From Armatimonadota bacterium (GTDB lineage: Bacteria; Armatimonadota; Fimbriimonadia; Fimbriimonadales; GBS-DC): DNA of 34,609 nt. The stretch lies in contig JAUQOS010000016.1 of assembly GCA_030550775.1 (NCBI GenBank), positions 1 through 34,609 on the forward strand, given 5' to 3'. Shown piece by piece: positions 7,185 to 14,185 of this stretch (positions are counted from its first letter, which is position 1; each line of letters opens with the position of its first letter). Both the position numbers and the translations under genes were made by a program. Below the pieces are notes generated by a model. That model was not told where the DNA came from. It did no database searches and saw nothing but the letters and a program-made list of their open reading frames with translations.

Positions 7185-9020
7185 ATGCACACTTGGTTCA
7201 TCCTCATCGGCTTGGCGCTGATGCTGCTGGCAGGGTTCGGTGGCAGCTTTTTCGCGGGCTGGGGACCCATCCAGCAAACCATCTCCGCTGCCATCGGGCT
7301 ACTCCTGCTGCTCATCGGGTTCATCTTCCTGATGATTTCCAAGTTCTATGTGCGCCCATCTGCCAACATGGCGTATGTGCGCACGGGCTTTGGAGGACGG
7401 CGCGTGGTGCTAGATAGCGGAGCACTGGTGTTTCCGTATCTGCATACGCTGGTGCCCGTGTCGCTGGAGACGATGAAACTTGAAGTGGAGCGTAAAGGAC
7501 CCGACGCACTGATAACCCGCGACAACCTGCGCGTGGATGTGAAAGCCGAATTCTACATCAAAGTGCAACCGGAGGTGGACGCGATTTTGAATGCTGCACG
7601 CTCGCTGGGCGACAAATCTGTCAATGCGCAATCGGTGTCGCAGCTGGTGTTTGAAAAGCTCGTCTCGGCACTGCGCAGCGTGGCTGCCACCAAAGACTTG
7701 GTGGAGATCCACGCCCAGCGCGATGCCTTCGCCAGCAGCGTGCAACAGCTGGTGCGCGCCGACCTAGAACAAAACGGGCTAACGCTGGAGTCAGTCACCA
7801 TCTCGCGCTTAGACCAGACCTCGCAGGAGCTACTGTCAGATAACAACATCTTCGATGCCCAAGGCAAGCGTAAAATCACCGAGATTACCCAAGCCGCGCT
7901 GGTAGAGCGCAACCGCATCGAACAGGAGGCACGGCGCGAAATCACCCTCAAGAATGTGGAAACCCAGAAGGAAATTCTGGAGTTAGAGCGCCAGCGTGCT
8001 GAAGCTGAAGCCGCCCAGCAAGCCGAAGTCGCCAAAATTCAAGCCGAAAAGAAGCGCGAGGCAGACATCTACCGCATCGAGCAAGAGCGGCAAGTGCAAG
8101 AGGCGCAGATCCAGCAAGAGCAGGCGGTGCGCGTAGCCGCCATCGAGCGCGACCGTCTGTTGCTGCTCAAACAACAGGAACTCCAGAAAACGGACATCGA
8201 CCGCGAGAAAGCGGTGGAATTGGCGCAGCGCGAGAAGGAAATCGCTATCGCAGAAGCCGAGCGCCAGCGTGCCGAAGCCGAAAAGCAAGCCTTGGAGGCG
8301 CAAGCCGAGCGCGAACGCGCCAAACAGCAAATCATCACCGTCGAACAACTGGCAGCTGCCGAGCGCGAGGCGCAAGCCAAACTCATTGCTGCCAAGCAAC
8401 AAATCGAGCAGGAGCGCATCAAGCGCGAAACCGATGTGCAGGTGGCGGCGTTCGCGGAGGTGAAAAAAGCCGAAGCGCAAAAACAAGCGGCAGAGCTGGA
8501 AGCGCAGGCAATCCTCACGCGCGCCCAAGCCGAAGCCAAAGCCCGCGAGCTGGAAGCGCAGGGCGAAACCGCGCTCAAAATGGTCGATGTCAACATCGCC
8601 CGCGAACAGGTGGAAGTGGAACGCGCCCGCGTGGAAGTGGAACGCCAAGCCCTAGAGTACCGCCAAACCTACAGCGAAGCCGCGCTCAAGTTCGAAATCG
8701 AAAAACTCCGCATCGAGGCACAGCGCGATGTGCAAGTGGAACTCGCCCGCTCTATCGGCGAGTTCATGAGCCGCGGCACCATGAACATCTTTGGCGACCC
8801 CGAAACGCTGGCGCGCATGACCGAACAGTACGCCAAAGGCTTGGGGCTGGGCATGGCTATCGACGGCGCGCTGTCGGGGCTGCAAGCACTGGGCGACGGC
8901 AGCGGTAAACTCGGCGAAGTCGCTCAGCAACTGATGGCGATTGCCCAACGCATCGGTGCCGTGCGCATGCAAAGCCAAGTGGACGCCGCACAAAGCACGG
9001 AACCGAAAACCGAAGGCTAA
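7185..9020 (+). CDS. Flotillin-like (YqiK/FloT family) SPFH-domain protein
   Basis: Flotillins organise ordered membrane domains together with NfeD-type partners. The 611-residue protein starts at ATG after AAGGAGG. Two N-terminal hydrophobic segments (about 4-25 and 29-50) anchor it. The SPFH domain spans about 58-230 (NMAYVRTGFGGRRVVLDSGA near its start). Residues about 240-520 form a very long charged coiled coil rich in Glu, Gln, Ala, Arg and Lys, with many EAE, AEA and QAE triplets. The C-terminus (about 525-600) is a globular or amphipathic end with FGDPETLARMTEQYAKGLGLG, as in YqiK. Two hairpins follow the stop. Confidence 0.93.
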   Translation: MHTWFILIGLALMLLAGFGGSFFAGWGPIQQTISAAIGLLLLLIGFIFLMISKFYVRPSANMAYVRTGFGGRRVVLDSGALVFPYLHTLVPVSLETMKLEVERKGPDALITRDNLRVDVKAEFYIKVQPEVDAILNAARSLGDKSVNAQSVSQLVFEKLVSALRSVAATKDLVEIHAQRDAFASSVQQLVRADLEQNGLTLESVTISRLDQTSQELLSDNNIFDAQGKRKITEITQAALVERNRIEQEARREITLKNVETQKEILELERQRAEAEAAQQAEVAKIQAEKKREADIYRIEQERQVQEAQIQQEQAVRVAAIERDRLLLLKQQELQKTDIDREKAVELAQREKEIAIAEAERQRAEAEKQALEAQAERERAKQQIITVEQLAAAEREAQAKLIAAKQQIEQERIKRETDVQVAAFAEVKKAEAQKQAAELEAQAILTRAQAEAKARELEAQGETALKMVDVNIAREQVEVERARVEVERQALEYRQTYSEAALKFEIEKLRIEAQRDVQVELARSIGEFMSRGTMNIFGDPETLARMTEQYAKGLGLGMAIDGALSGLQALGDGSGKLGEVAQQLMAIAQRIGAVRMQSQVDAAQSTEPKTEG

Positions 9021-9034
9021 CCCCAAAGCCATAA

Positions 9035-9057
9035 GGGGCGGACTTTTAGCCCGCCCC
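9035..9057 (+). terminator. Hairpin after the flotillin gene
   Basis: GGGGCGG (9035-9041) pairs with CCGCCCC (9051-9057) around a loop with a short T-run. The hairpin is 14 bases after the flotillin stop and is likely a terminator or an mRNA 3'-end stabiliser. Confidence 0.6.
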
Positions 9058-9064
9058 CTAGAAA

Positions 9065-9108
9065 AAACCAACGGTGCAGTGGCATTTCTGCCATCGCACC
9101 GTTGGTTT
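9065..9108. terminator. Long bidirectional terminator hairpin
   Basis: AAACCAACGGTGC (9065-9077) and GCACCGTTGGTTT (9096-9108) form a perfect 13-bp stem. An inner TGGCA/TGCCA helix closes on the loop TTTC. A- and T-rich ends flank both sides, so it can stop the flotillin transcript on the plus strand and the PEP-CTERM transcript on the minus strand. Its inner core resembles the hairpin at 22109-22130. Confidence 0.8.
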
Positions 9109-9118
9109 GGCGATACTT

Positions 9119-9649
9119 TTAGCGGCGGCGCCGACGCAACGCCAGACCCGCCAAGCCCACGCTCAGTGCCGCTAGCGACGCAGGCTCAGGCACAGGCTCA
9201 ATCTGGGCACGGATTTCGCCGAAGGGGTAGCGCTGCGTGTGAATGTCCACATACCACATCCCGGCGAGGAACTCCTGCTCTTCGGAAGCGCTCAACACAC
9301 GCGTGTTGATAGAAAGCCACGAGCGCGGGTCGGGATCAAGGTCGTTGCGGTTCGCGTCACCAAGGAAGAAGCGGTTCGGACCATTCGTGCCTCGCGCCCC
9401 GTAGTGCACATTCGCAAACAAGATGTCGCTGTCGAAGCCTGTGGCATAAAGATAGATCGTCAACACTTTGGTTTGCTGATCGTAGTCGCCAAAGACTCGA
9501 CCCAGCACTGTGCTATCGGTGGGAGGCACCACTTCAGCTCCTGTCAGTGTCGCGCCGAAAGTCCAGATTTGCGCATGGAGTGTCAGCGTACCCAGCGCCA
9601 AGAACATACCCAAGGTTGCACAGAAGCGCTTTATGGCTATACCCTCCAT
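9119..9649 (-). CDS. Secreted CHRD-domain protein with PEP-CTERM sorting signal
   Basis: From ATG 9649 the protein has 176 residues: a signal peptide ending near LHAQ, a CHRD domain, and a C-terminal PEP-CTERM tail (VPEPASLAALSVGLAGLALR then arginines). The CHRD domain is shown by ATLTGAEVVPP, a VHYGARG-NG segment, EEQEFLAGMWYVDIHT and YPFGEIRAQ. PEP-CTERM tails are recognised and cleaved by exosortase, so the protein is likely exported to the surface or extracellular matrix. No exosortase is in the window. The ATG has no SD before it; instead GGAGGG lies just inside it, seven bases before an in-frame ATA that would begin IKRFCATLGMFLALG, a cleaner signal peptide. The true start is therefore uncertain. 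Confidence 0.88.
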   Translation of the reverse strand: MEGIAIKRFCATLGMFLALGTLTLHAQIWTFGATLTGAEVVPPTDSTVLGRVFGDYDQQTKVLTIYLYATGFDSDILFANVHYGARGTNGPNRFFLGDANRNDLDPDPRSWLSINTRVLSASEEQEFLAGMWYVDIHTQRYPFGEIRAQIEPVPEPASLAALSVGLAGLALRRRRR

Positions 9650-9658
9650 TTCAATAAG

Positions 9659-9678
9659 CCGTGTAGGGCAATACACGG
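9659..9678 (-). promoter_or_regulatory. Hairpin in the 5' leader of the PEP-CTERM gene
   Basis: CCGTGTA and TACACGG form a perfect 7-bp stem with a 6-base loop, ending 9 bases before the ATG. It would sit at the very 5' end of the transcript made from the promoter at 9686-9715, where it could protect the mRNA or affect translation. Confidence 0.5.
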
Positions 9679-9685
9679 TGCGCCA

Positions 9686-9715
9686 ACTGTACCACAGCCT
9701 GTGCCGAGTATGCAA
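9686..9715 (-). promoter_or_regulatory. Likely promoter of the PEP-CTERM gene
   Basis: On the minus strand, TTGCAT (9710-9715) and TACAGT (9686-9691) are 18 bases apart. The predicted leader is about 30 bases. Confidence 0.5.
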
Positions 9716-9740
9716 CTCGAGCTCACCTGCACGGGCTAAA

Positions 9741-9781
9741 GCGTAGCGTCGGCGTCCCTGTACGACTGCAAGCCGACGCAG
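9741..9781. repeat. Dispersed palindromic repeat, family C, copy 1
   Basis: The stretch begins GCGTAGCGTCGGCGTCC. GCGTCGGC (9746-9753) pairs perfectly with GCCGACGC (9772-9779). The same core (AGCGTCGGCGT, and CGTCGGCG/CGCCGACG palindromes) recurs at 22167-22271 ahead of glmM. Confidence 0.6.
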
Positions 9782-9858
9782 TTCGGTCGCGTTTGCGCAG
9801 AGGCGGCGTGAGCCGTCCTTTTGGGGACGCTCTCCAAGCCAGCTTCCCCGCTTGAGGG

Positions 9859-9864
9859 TATAAT
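9859..9864 (+). promoter_or_regulatory. -10 box of leaderless promoter for the coiled-coil gene
   Basis: GG-TATAAT ends 10 bases before the ATG at 9875, and no SD lies between. There is no convincing -35. Confidence 0.55.
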
Positions 9865-9874
9865 CCTTCCAGCA

Positions 9875-10549
9875 ATGGAAGTGCTCTTCCAAGACGAGGA
9901 GCTGATCCTCCTGCGGCTGATAGAGGAACTCAAGCAGTACCTCCGCCTGCGCCGCCCGCTTATTGAGGCGTTGGAGATGGCGGAGTTGCTAAATGTGCCG
10001 CAGCAGCTCGACGAACTCAAAACTCTTGTCGTGCAGATCTTGCTCACGCAGGTGGAACACGGCAAACGCATCGCGCATCTTGAGACGCTGGCAGGAGAAC
10101 AAGGCATGCGCCTTGCACAAGTCGAAGAGCTGGCGAAAGACCATAGTGTGCGCTTGGCGCGTTTGGAAGCTTTGGGCGAGGACCACAGTGCACGCTTGGC
10201 GCGCTTGGAAGCGTTAGCTGAAGACCGTAGTGCGCGTCTTACCCGTGTAGAGCAAGTTGCAGAAGAGGTCCGAGAAGGGGCGCACAAAGCCAAACAAGAA
10301 GCGCGCGAAGCTAAGCAAATCGCGTCAGGGCGTGACGTGCGGTTGGTAGTTGAAGTGTCGTGGGGCGTGGGGACAGACGAGAGGGAGCGAACACATGCGT
10401 GCGCTGCCATCCTACGCCGAGCGGGCGTGGATGCCTCCGGCGCGGCGACGGGCAGGAGCGCGACCCCCGAGGCGATTGAACGCGCGCGAGCGTTGGGCGT
10501 GCTGCTTGCGCTGGATGGAACCCTGCAAAACTTCGAAACCCTCGCCTGA
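9875..10549 (+). CDS. Coiled-coil protein with 14-residue tandem repeats, function unknown
   Basis: The protein has 224 residues from ATG 9875. Residues about 1-60 are helical and acidic (EVLFQDEELILLRLIEEL). About 64-133 is a tandem array of 14-residue units (two heptads each), for example VRLARLEALGEDHS and ARLARLEALAEDRS, encoded by 42-bp DNA repeats. A charged helix follows (about 134-160). The last part is a small alpha/beta-like segment (VRLVVEVSWGVG... to the end). There is no signal or membrane segment. The layout resembles restriction-endonuclease-like or DUF3782-type proteins, where a coiled coil precedes a nuclease fold, but I see no PD-(D/E)XK motif, so I assign no function. It lies 62 bases upstream of the RNase E/G gene. 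Confidence 0.75.
   Translation: MEVLFQDEELILLRLIEELKQYLRLRRPLIEALEMAELLNVPQQLDELKTLVVQILLTQVEHGKRIAHLETLAGEQGMRLAQVEELAKDHSVRLARLEALGEDHSARLARLEALAEDRSARLTRVEQVAEEVREGAHKAKQEAREAKQIASGRDVRLVVEVSWGVGTDERERTHACAAILRRAGVDASGAATGRSATPEAIERARALGVLLALDGTLQNFETLA
10064..10273 (+). repeat. 42-bp tandem coding repeats, about five units
   Basis: Five consecutive units of 42 bp encode 14-residue double heptads. The middle three (10106-10147, 10148-10189, 10190-10231) are the most alike, while the outer ones have diverged. The unit length keeps the coiled-coil phase, so copy number can change without breaking the frame. Confidence 0.75.
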
Positions 10550-10611
10550 GGTACACTCATAAGCAACCTACAAACCTTGGTAGGAGGTGTGCTATCGCAA
10601 ACGAGAAAATC

Positions 10612-12330
10612 GTGCGCGAGATTTTGGTGAATGTCTCCGCCCGTGAGACGCGAATCGCCGTGTTGGAAAACGGGCAGCTGATGGAAGTGCGCTTCGAGCG
10701 GGGCGAGCGCGTGGTGGGCAATATCTACAAAGGCGTGGTACAAAATGTGTTGCCCGGCATGGACGCTGCCTTTGTCAACATCGGGCTGGAGCGCAACGCC
10801 TTCCTCTATGTGGGTGATATCTTGCCCGAAGCGATTGACGCCGAAGAACCACAACAACCCGTCAAACGCTCCGAACTGCGTAAGCGCAATATCAGCGAAC
10901 TGCTCAAAATTGGGCAGGAAATTTTGGTTCAAGTTGTCAAAGCTCCGCGTGGCACCAAGGGCGCACGCGTCACAACCCGCATCACCCTGCCTGGACGCTA
11001 TGTGGTGCTGATGCCCGACGCGAATGCGCTAGGCGTCTCGCGCAAAATCGAAGACCGCGCCGAACGCGAACGCCTCCGCCAAATCGGACACAAACTCCAC
11101 CCGCCGGGCTTTGGACTGATTCTGCGCACCGAATCCGAAGGTAAGACCGAGCGAGAAATCGCCCAAGATATCGAATACCTTACCCAACTGTGGCAGCAAA
11201 TTCGTGGACAGATCGCCCAAGCGCAAGCTCCCGCGCTGGTGCACCGCGACGCCAGCTTGCTTTATCGCGTGCTGCGCGATGTGTTCTCCTCCGAAGTGGA
11301 ACGCCTCTGGATTGACGACCCCGAAGAGTACGAAAAAGTGCACGAAGTACTGCGCGTTATCGCCCCCAACCTGCGCAATCGCGTAATGCTCTACGACAAG
11401 CCCACCCCGATGTTCGAGCATTTCAATATTGAAAAAGAGATGGAACGCCTAATGCGGCGCAAGGTCTGGCTTAAGTCGGGGGGCTATATCACCATTGACG
11501 AAACGGAAGCGTTCACTGCTATTGATGTGAACACGGGCAAGTTCACGGGCAAAACCTCGCTGGCGGAAACCATCCTCAAAACGAATCTGGAAGCAGTAGA
11601 GGAGGTGTGTCGCCAACTGCGCCTGCGCGACATCGGGGGCATTATCGTGATTGACTTTATTGACATGGCGCGCAAGAGCGACCATCGGCAGGTGATGCAA
11701 GCGTTGCAACGCACGCTCAAGCGCGACCGCGCACGGTTTCGTATCGGGCGCATCAGCTCGCTGGGGCTGGTGGAACTCACGCGCAAACGCACGGGCGAAT
11801 CCGTCACAGAAAGCCTCACCCGCCCATGCCCCACCTGTCACGGACGCGGGCGCATCCCCTCGCCCGAAACCGTGAGCCTGTGGATTGAACGCGACTTAGA
11901 ATCGCGCGCTCGCAAAGAGCAAGTGGAAGCCTACCTGATTGAGGCGCACCCCAGCGTGGTGGAATACCTCGTGGGCGAGGATGGCGTGAACATCGACATG
12001 CTAGAGCACCATCTGGAAGTGGGGCTGTTTGCGCGCGCCCGCCCTGAACTACCTATCGACGAATATCGCATTCAAGGAGGCGCGTTGGAAACCTTCAAAC
12101 GCCAATACCTACCCTACAAGCTACTCCAAGTGGTGGAGTGCCAACTGGTGCCTTCCGCTATCAACGACGAGCAGAAAGTGGCGTTCACGCACGACGGCTA
12201 CCTCATCCTGTGGGAAAACGAACCGCCCACCCAGCCCATCACAAAGGTCAAAATCAGCGAAGTGCGCCGTTCCTTCGCCTTCGCAGAGCCTGTCTACGAG
12301 GGCAAACTCAAAAAGGCAGAGGTGATATAA
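10612..12330 (+). CDS. rng: Ribonuclease E/G family endoribonuclease
   Basis: RNase E/G cleaves AU-rich single-stranded RNA and drives mRNA decay and rRNA processing. Counted from GTG 10612, the protein has 572 residues. The S1 domain is at about 36-120 (VGNIYKGVVQNVLPGMDAAF). The DNase I-like catalytic domain carries Asp305 (AIDVNTG) and Asp348 (IDFIDM), spaced as in E. coli RNase E. The Zn-link Cys406/Cys409 (CPTCHGRGR) supports dimerisation. There is no long E. coli-style degradosome tail. The only SD, AGGAGGTG (10582-10589), is 22 bases before this GTG but 4 bases before an in-frame ATC at 10594, which would add six residues (start, then ANEKI, then V in place of the GTG Met). An ATC start is therefore likely. 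Confidence 0.93.
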   Translation: MREILVNVSARETRIAVLENGQLMEVRFERGERVVGNIYKGVVQNVLPGMDAAFVNIGLERNAFLYVGDILPEAIDAEEPQQPVKRSELRKRNISELLKIGQEILVQVVKAPRGTKGARVTTRITLPGRYVVLMPDANALGVSRKIEDRAERERLRQIGHKLHPPGFGLILRTESEGKTEREIAQDIEYLTQLWQQIRGQIAQAQAPALVHRDASLLYRVLRDVFSSEVERLWIDDPEEYEKVHEVLRVIAPNLRNRVMLYDKPTPMFEHFNIEKEMERLMRRKVWLKSGGYITIDETEAFTAIDVNTGKFTGKTSLAETILKTNLEAVEEVCRQLRLRDIGGIIVIDFIDMARKSDHRQVMQALQRTLKRDRARFRIGRISSLGLVELTRKRTGESVTESLTRPCPTCHGRGRIPSPETVSLWIERDLESRARKEQVEAYLIEAHPSVVEYLVGEDGVNIDMLEHHLEVGLFARARPELPIDEYRIQGGALETFKRQYLPYKLLQVVECQLVPSAINDEQKVAFTHDGYLILWENEPPTQPITKVKISEVRRSFAFAEPVYEGKLKKAEVI

Positions 12331-12350
12331 GCCCATTTTTCAATTCTGCC

Positions 12351-12424
12351 CCCCTCCTTAGGTTCCCCCCGCACGCAAGGGGAACCGAACTCTAAGCGGT
12401 TCCCCCCACTGCGTAGAGGAAACC
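12351..12424. repeat. Dispersed palindromic repeat, family A, copy 2
   Basis: GGTTCCCC (12361-12368) and GGGGAACC (12379-12386) form a hairpin with the same flanks as the copy at 97-136 (CCCCTCCTTA before, GAAC after). A second, degenerate GGTTCCCC...GGAAACC pair follows to 12424. It lies about 20 bases after the RNase E/G stop and may double as its terminator. Confidence 0.6.
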
Positions 12425-12534
12425 TTACAGAAGGGGTGCGGAGAGAAGCAGGCAGCAGCTTTGGTAGTTAAGGCAGTACCCCGTACCCTTGTCAGCCGCT
12501 GCGCTCGTGGTGAAAAAACTGTAGCTAACCCCGC

Positions 12535-12562
12535 CATTCCGACCCGAAGGCGAGGAATCTCG
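12535..12562. repeat. Dispersed repeat, family B (CATTCCGA...GGAATCTCG)
   Basis: CATTCCGACCCGAAGGCGAG followed by GAATCTCG matches 29435-29462 closely and, inverted, 29380-29407. This CATTCCGAG...GAATCTC pattern is known as an intergenic repeat in several bacterial genomes. Its role is not known. Confidence 0.6.
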
Positions 12563-12624
12563 AGAAAGTAGAAACAGGGGCGGCAACCGTGCCTGCTTCG
12601 CAAAGCAATACTCGCGGCGCAAGG

Positions 12625-12630
12625 TACAAT
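12625..12630 (+). promoter_or_regulatory. -10 box of leaderless promoter for the Ig-repeat protein
   Basis: GG-TACAAT is followed by TTCGCCG and ATG, with no SD. The same TTCGCCG-ATG junction follows the -10 of gspF (31878-31883). Confidence 0.65.
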
Positions 12631-12637
12631 TTCGCCG

Positions 12638-14149
12638 ATGGCAATCCGCATACGATTGGGGCAGGACGAGGTGCAAGTAGAGCCGGGTGGCTCTGCCCAA
12701 CTGGTAGCTACAATACGAAACGAAGGCGAGACAACAGACCAAGTGGCGTTGGAGGTGGAAGGCGTTGACGCGGAATGGTGTGCGATTCCCATTCCATCGT
12801 TCACGCTGGCACCGGGCGAGGAAGTGCAGGAGCGGATTTTGATCCGCCCGCCGCGCAGCGCGGAGAGCCGCGCAGGCGTTTACCCACTGCTGGTACGCGC
12901 GCGCTCGTTAGAAAACGGCGGTTCAGGCGTGGCGCAGGCGAACTTGGTCATCCGCCCCTACAGCATGCTCACGCTGGAGATTAGCCCCCGTCGCAACTTC
13001 GCCTCGCCCTTGCGCAAGCGTGCCCCCTACGAGTTGACCCTTGCCAACTACGGCAACACGGAGCAAACCGTGCAGCTCCATGTATCCGACCCTGAGGACG
13101 AACTGGTGTTTGAACTGGAGCGTGAGCGCGTGCTGCTGGCGCCAGGCGAGACGCAGCAAGTGCTTGTGCATGCCCAGCCGCGTCGCTTGCCAATCCTGGC
13201 AAACCCCGCGTTGTACAGCTTCACTGCCACCGCCCGCAGCATGGAAGACCCCCTACGCTCTACCTCCGCTCAAGCGCAGCTGGAGCGACGCGGTCTCGTT
13301 AGCCCGCTTATGTTGGGCTTTCTCGTGGTGCTGGCGCTGCTAATCGCCCTGTGGCGCTATACGCGCCCTTTGCCGGTAGAGATTGAGTCGTTTGAGGCGC
13401 AACCCACGCAAATCACAGTAGGCGAAACAGTGGAACTGCGCTGGAGCGTACGCCACGCCGATGAAGTGCGCATTGAGCCTGCGTTGGGCAGCTTTGACCC
13501 GAACCGCGTGCGCTCGGTGCAAGTGCAACCACAAACAACCACCACCTACCGTCTGATTGCCCGCAACCGCTACGGCGAGCAGATGCGTGAGGTGGTGGTG
13601 ATTGTGCAAGACGCCCCAGAGCCGCCCGCGCCAGAGATCGTGCGCTTTTATGCAGAGCCGCCGCAAATTAAGCGCGGGGAATCGGTACTACTGCGCTGGG
13701 AGGTGCGCAACGCCACCGAGCTTATCCTCACTCCGCCCGGCGGGCAGAAGTTAGACCCTGCCATGCCCGGCTTTGAGCACCGCCCCTCGCGCACAACTGA
13801 ATATGAACTGATTGCTCGCAACGCCGCAGGTAAAACCGTCAGCAAAAAGATTACGGTGGAGGTGATTGACCCCTCGCTAGCACAGGTGCTGAGCTTCACC
13901 GCGCAACCTGAGCGAATTCGTGCGGGCGAGAGCGCTACCTTGCGCTGGCAACTGCTGAACGCGGTGCGTGCGGAGATTGACCAACGCATCGGGCGCATCA
14001 ACCCAGACGAGGGCGAACTAACGGTGCAACCTGCGACCACTACTACCTACACACTCACTGCCTACGACAGCGAGGGCAGAGCTGTGCAGGCGAAAGTCAC
14101 CATCCAAGTGGAGCCAGCGGGCGAGCCAAGTAGCCCCGACTCGCCCTAA
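12638..14149 (+). CDS. Membrane-anchored protein with Ig-like repeats (COG1470-like N-terminus)
   Basis: The protein has 503 residues. Residues about 1-215 hold two beta-rich domains of the kind found in archaeal and bacterial surface proteins (LAPGEEVQERILIRPP and a matching LAPGETQQVLVHAQPR). A single membrane helix is at about 222-240. Three homologous Ig-like repeats follow at about 248-325, 333-410 and 417-492. Each has the pattern F-x-A-x-P-x-x-I-x-x-G-E-x-x-x-LRW, then V-x-P-x-x-TTTY-x-L-x-A-x-N/D. There is no signal peptide. The N-terminal beta domains and the repeats lie on opposite sides of the membrane unless there is unseen export. It is probably structural or adhesive; no enzyme motif is seen. 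Confidence 0.75.
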   Translation: MAIRIRLGQDEVQVEPGGSAQLVATIRNEGETTDQVALEVEGVDAEWCAIPIPSFTLAPGEEVQERILIRPPRSAESRAGVYPLLVRARSLENGGSGVAQANLVIRPYSMLTLEISPRRNFASPLRKRAPYELTLANYGNTEQTVQLHVSDPEDELVFELERERVLLAPGETQQVLVHAQPRRLPILANPALYSFTATARSMEDPLRSTSAQAQLERRGLVSPLMLGFLVVLALLIALWRYTRPLPVEIESFEAQPTQITVGETVELRWSVRHADEVRIEPALGSFDPNRVRSVQVQPQTTTTYRLIARNRYGEQMREVVVIVQDAPEPPAPEIVRFYAEPPQIKRGESVLLRWEVRNATELILTPPGGQKLDPAMPGFEHRPSRTTEYELIARNAAGKTVSKKITVEVIDPSLAQVLSFTAQPERIRAGESATLRWQLLNAVRAEIDQRIGRINPDEGELTVQPATTTTYTLTAYDSEGRAVQAKVTIQVEPAGEPSSPDSP

Positions 14150-14185
14150 GTAGGAAACCCGCAGCCCTTGCCGAACTCAAAGCCG

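Larger units (their letters stand above)
12331..12637. other. Intergenic region made of dispersed repeats
   Basis: About 300 bases without a credible gene. It contains a family A palindrome cluster (12351-12424), a family B element (12535-12562) and the promoter of the next gene at 12625-12630. Confidence 0.6.

Noticed and set aside
7983-8648. Minus-strand open frame rich in Phe and Leu
   Set aside because: Mirror of the flotillin coiled coil; low complexity, no conserved features.
9736-10932. Minus-strand open frame of 398 codons
   Set aside because: It lies opposite the coiled-coil gene and the start of RNase E/G. Its Ser/Arg/Ala repeats are the antisense image of the 42-bp coding repeats.
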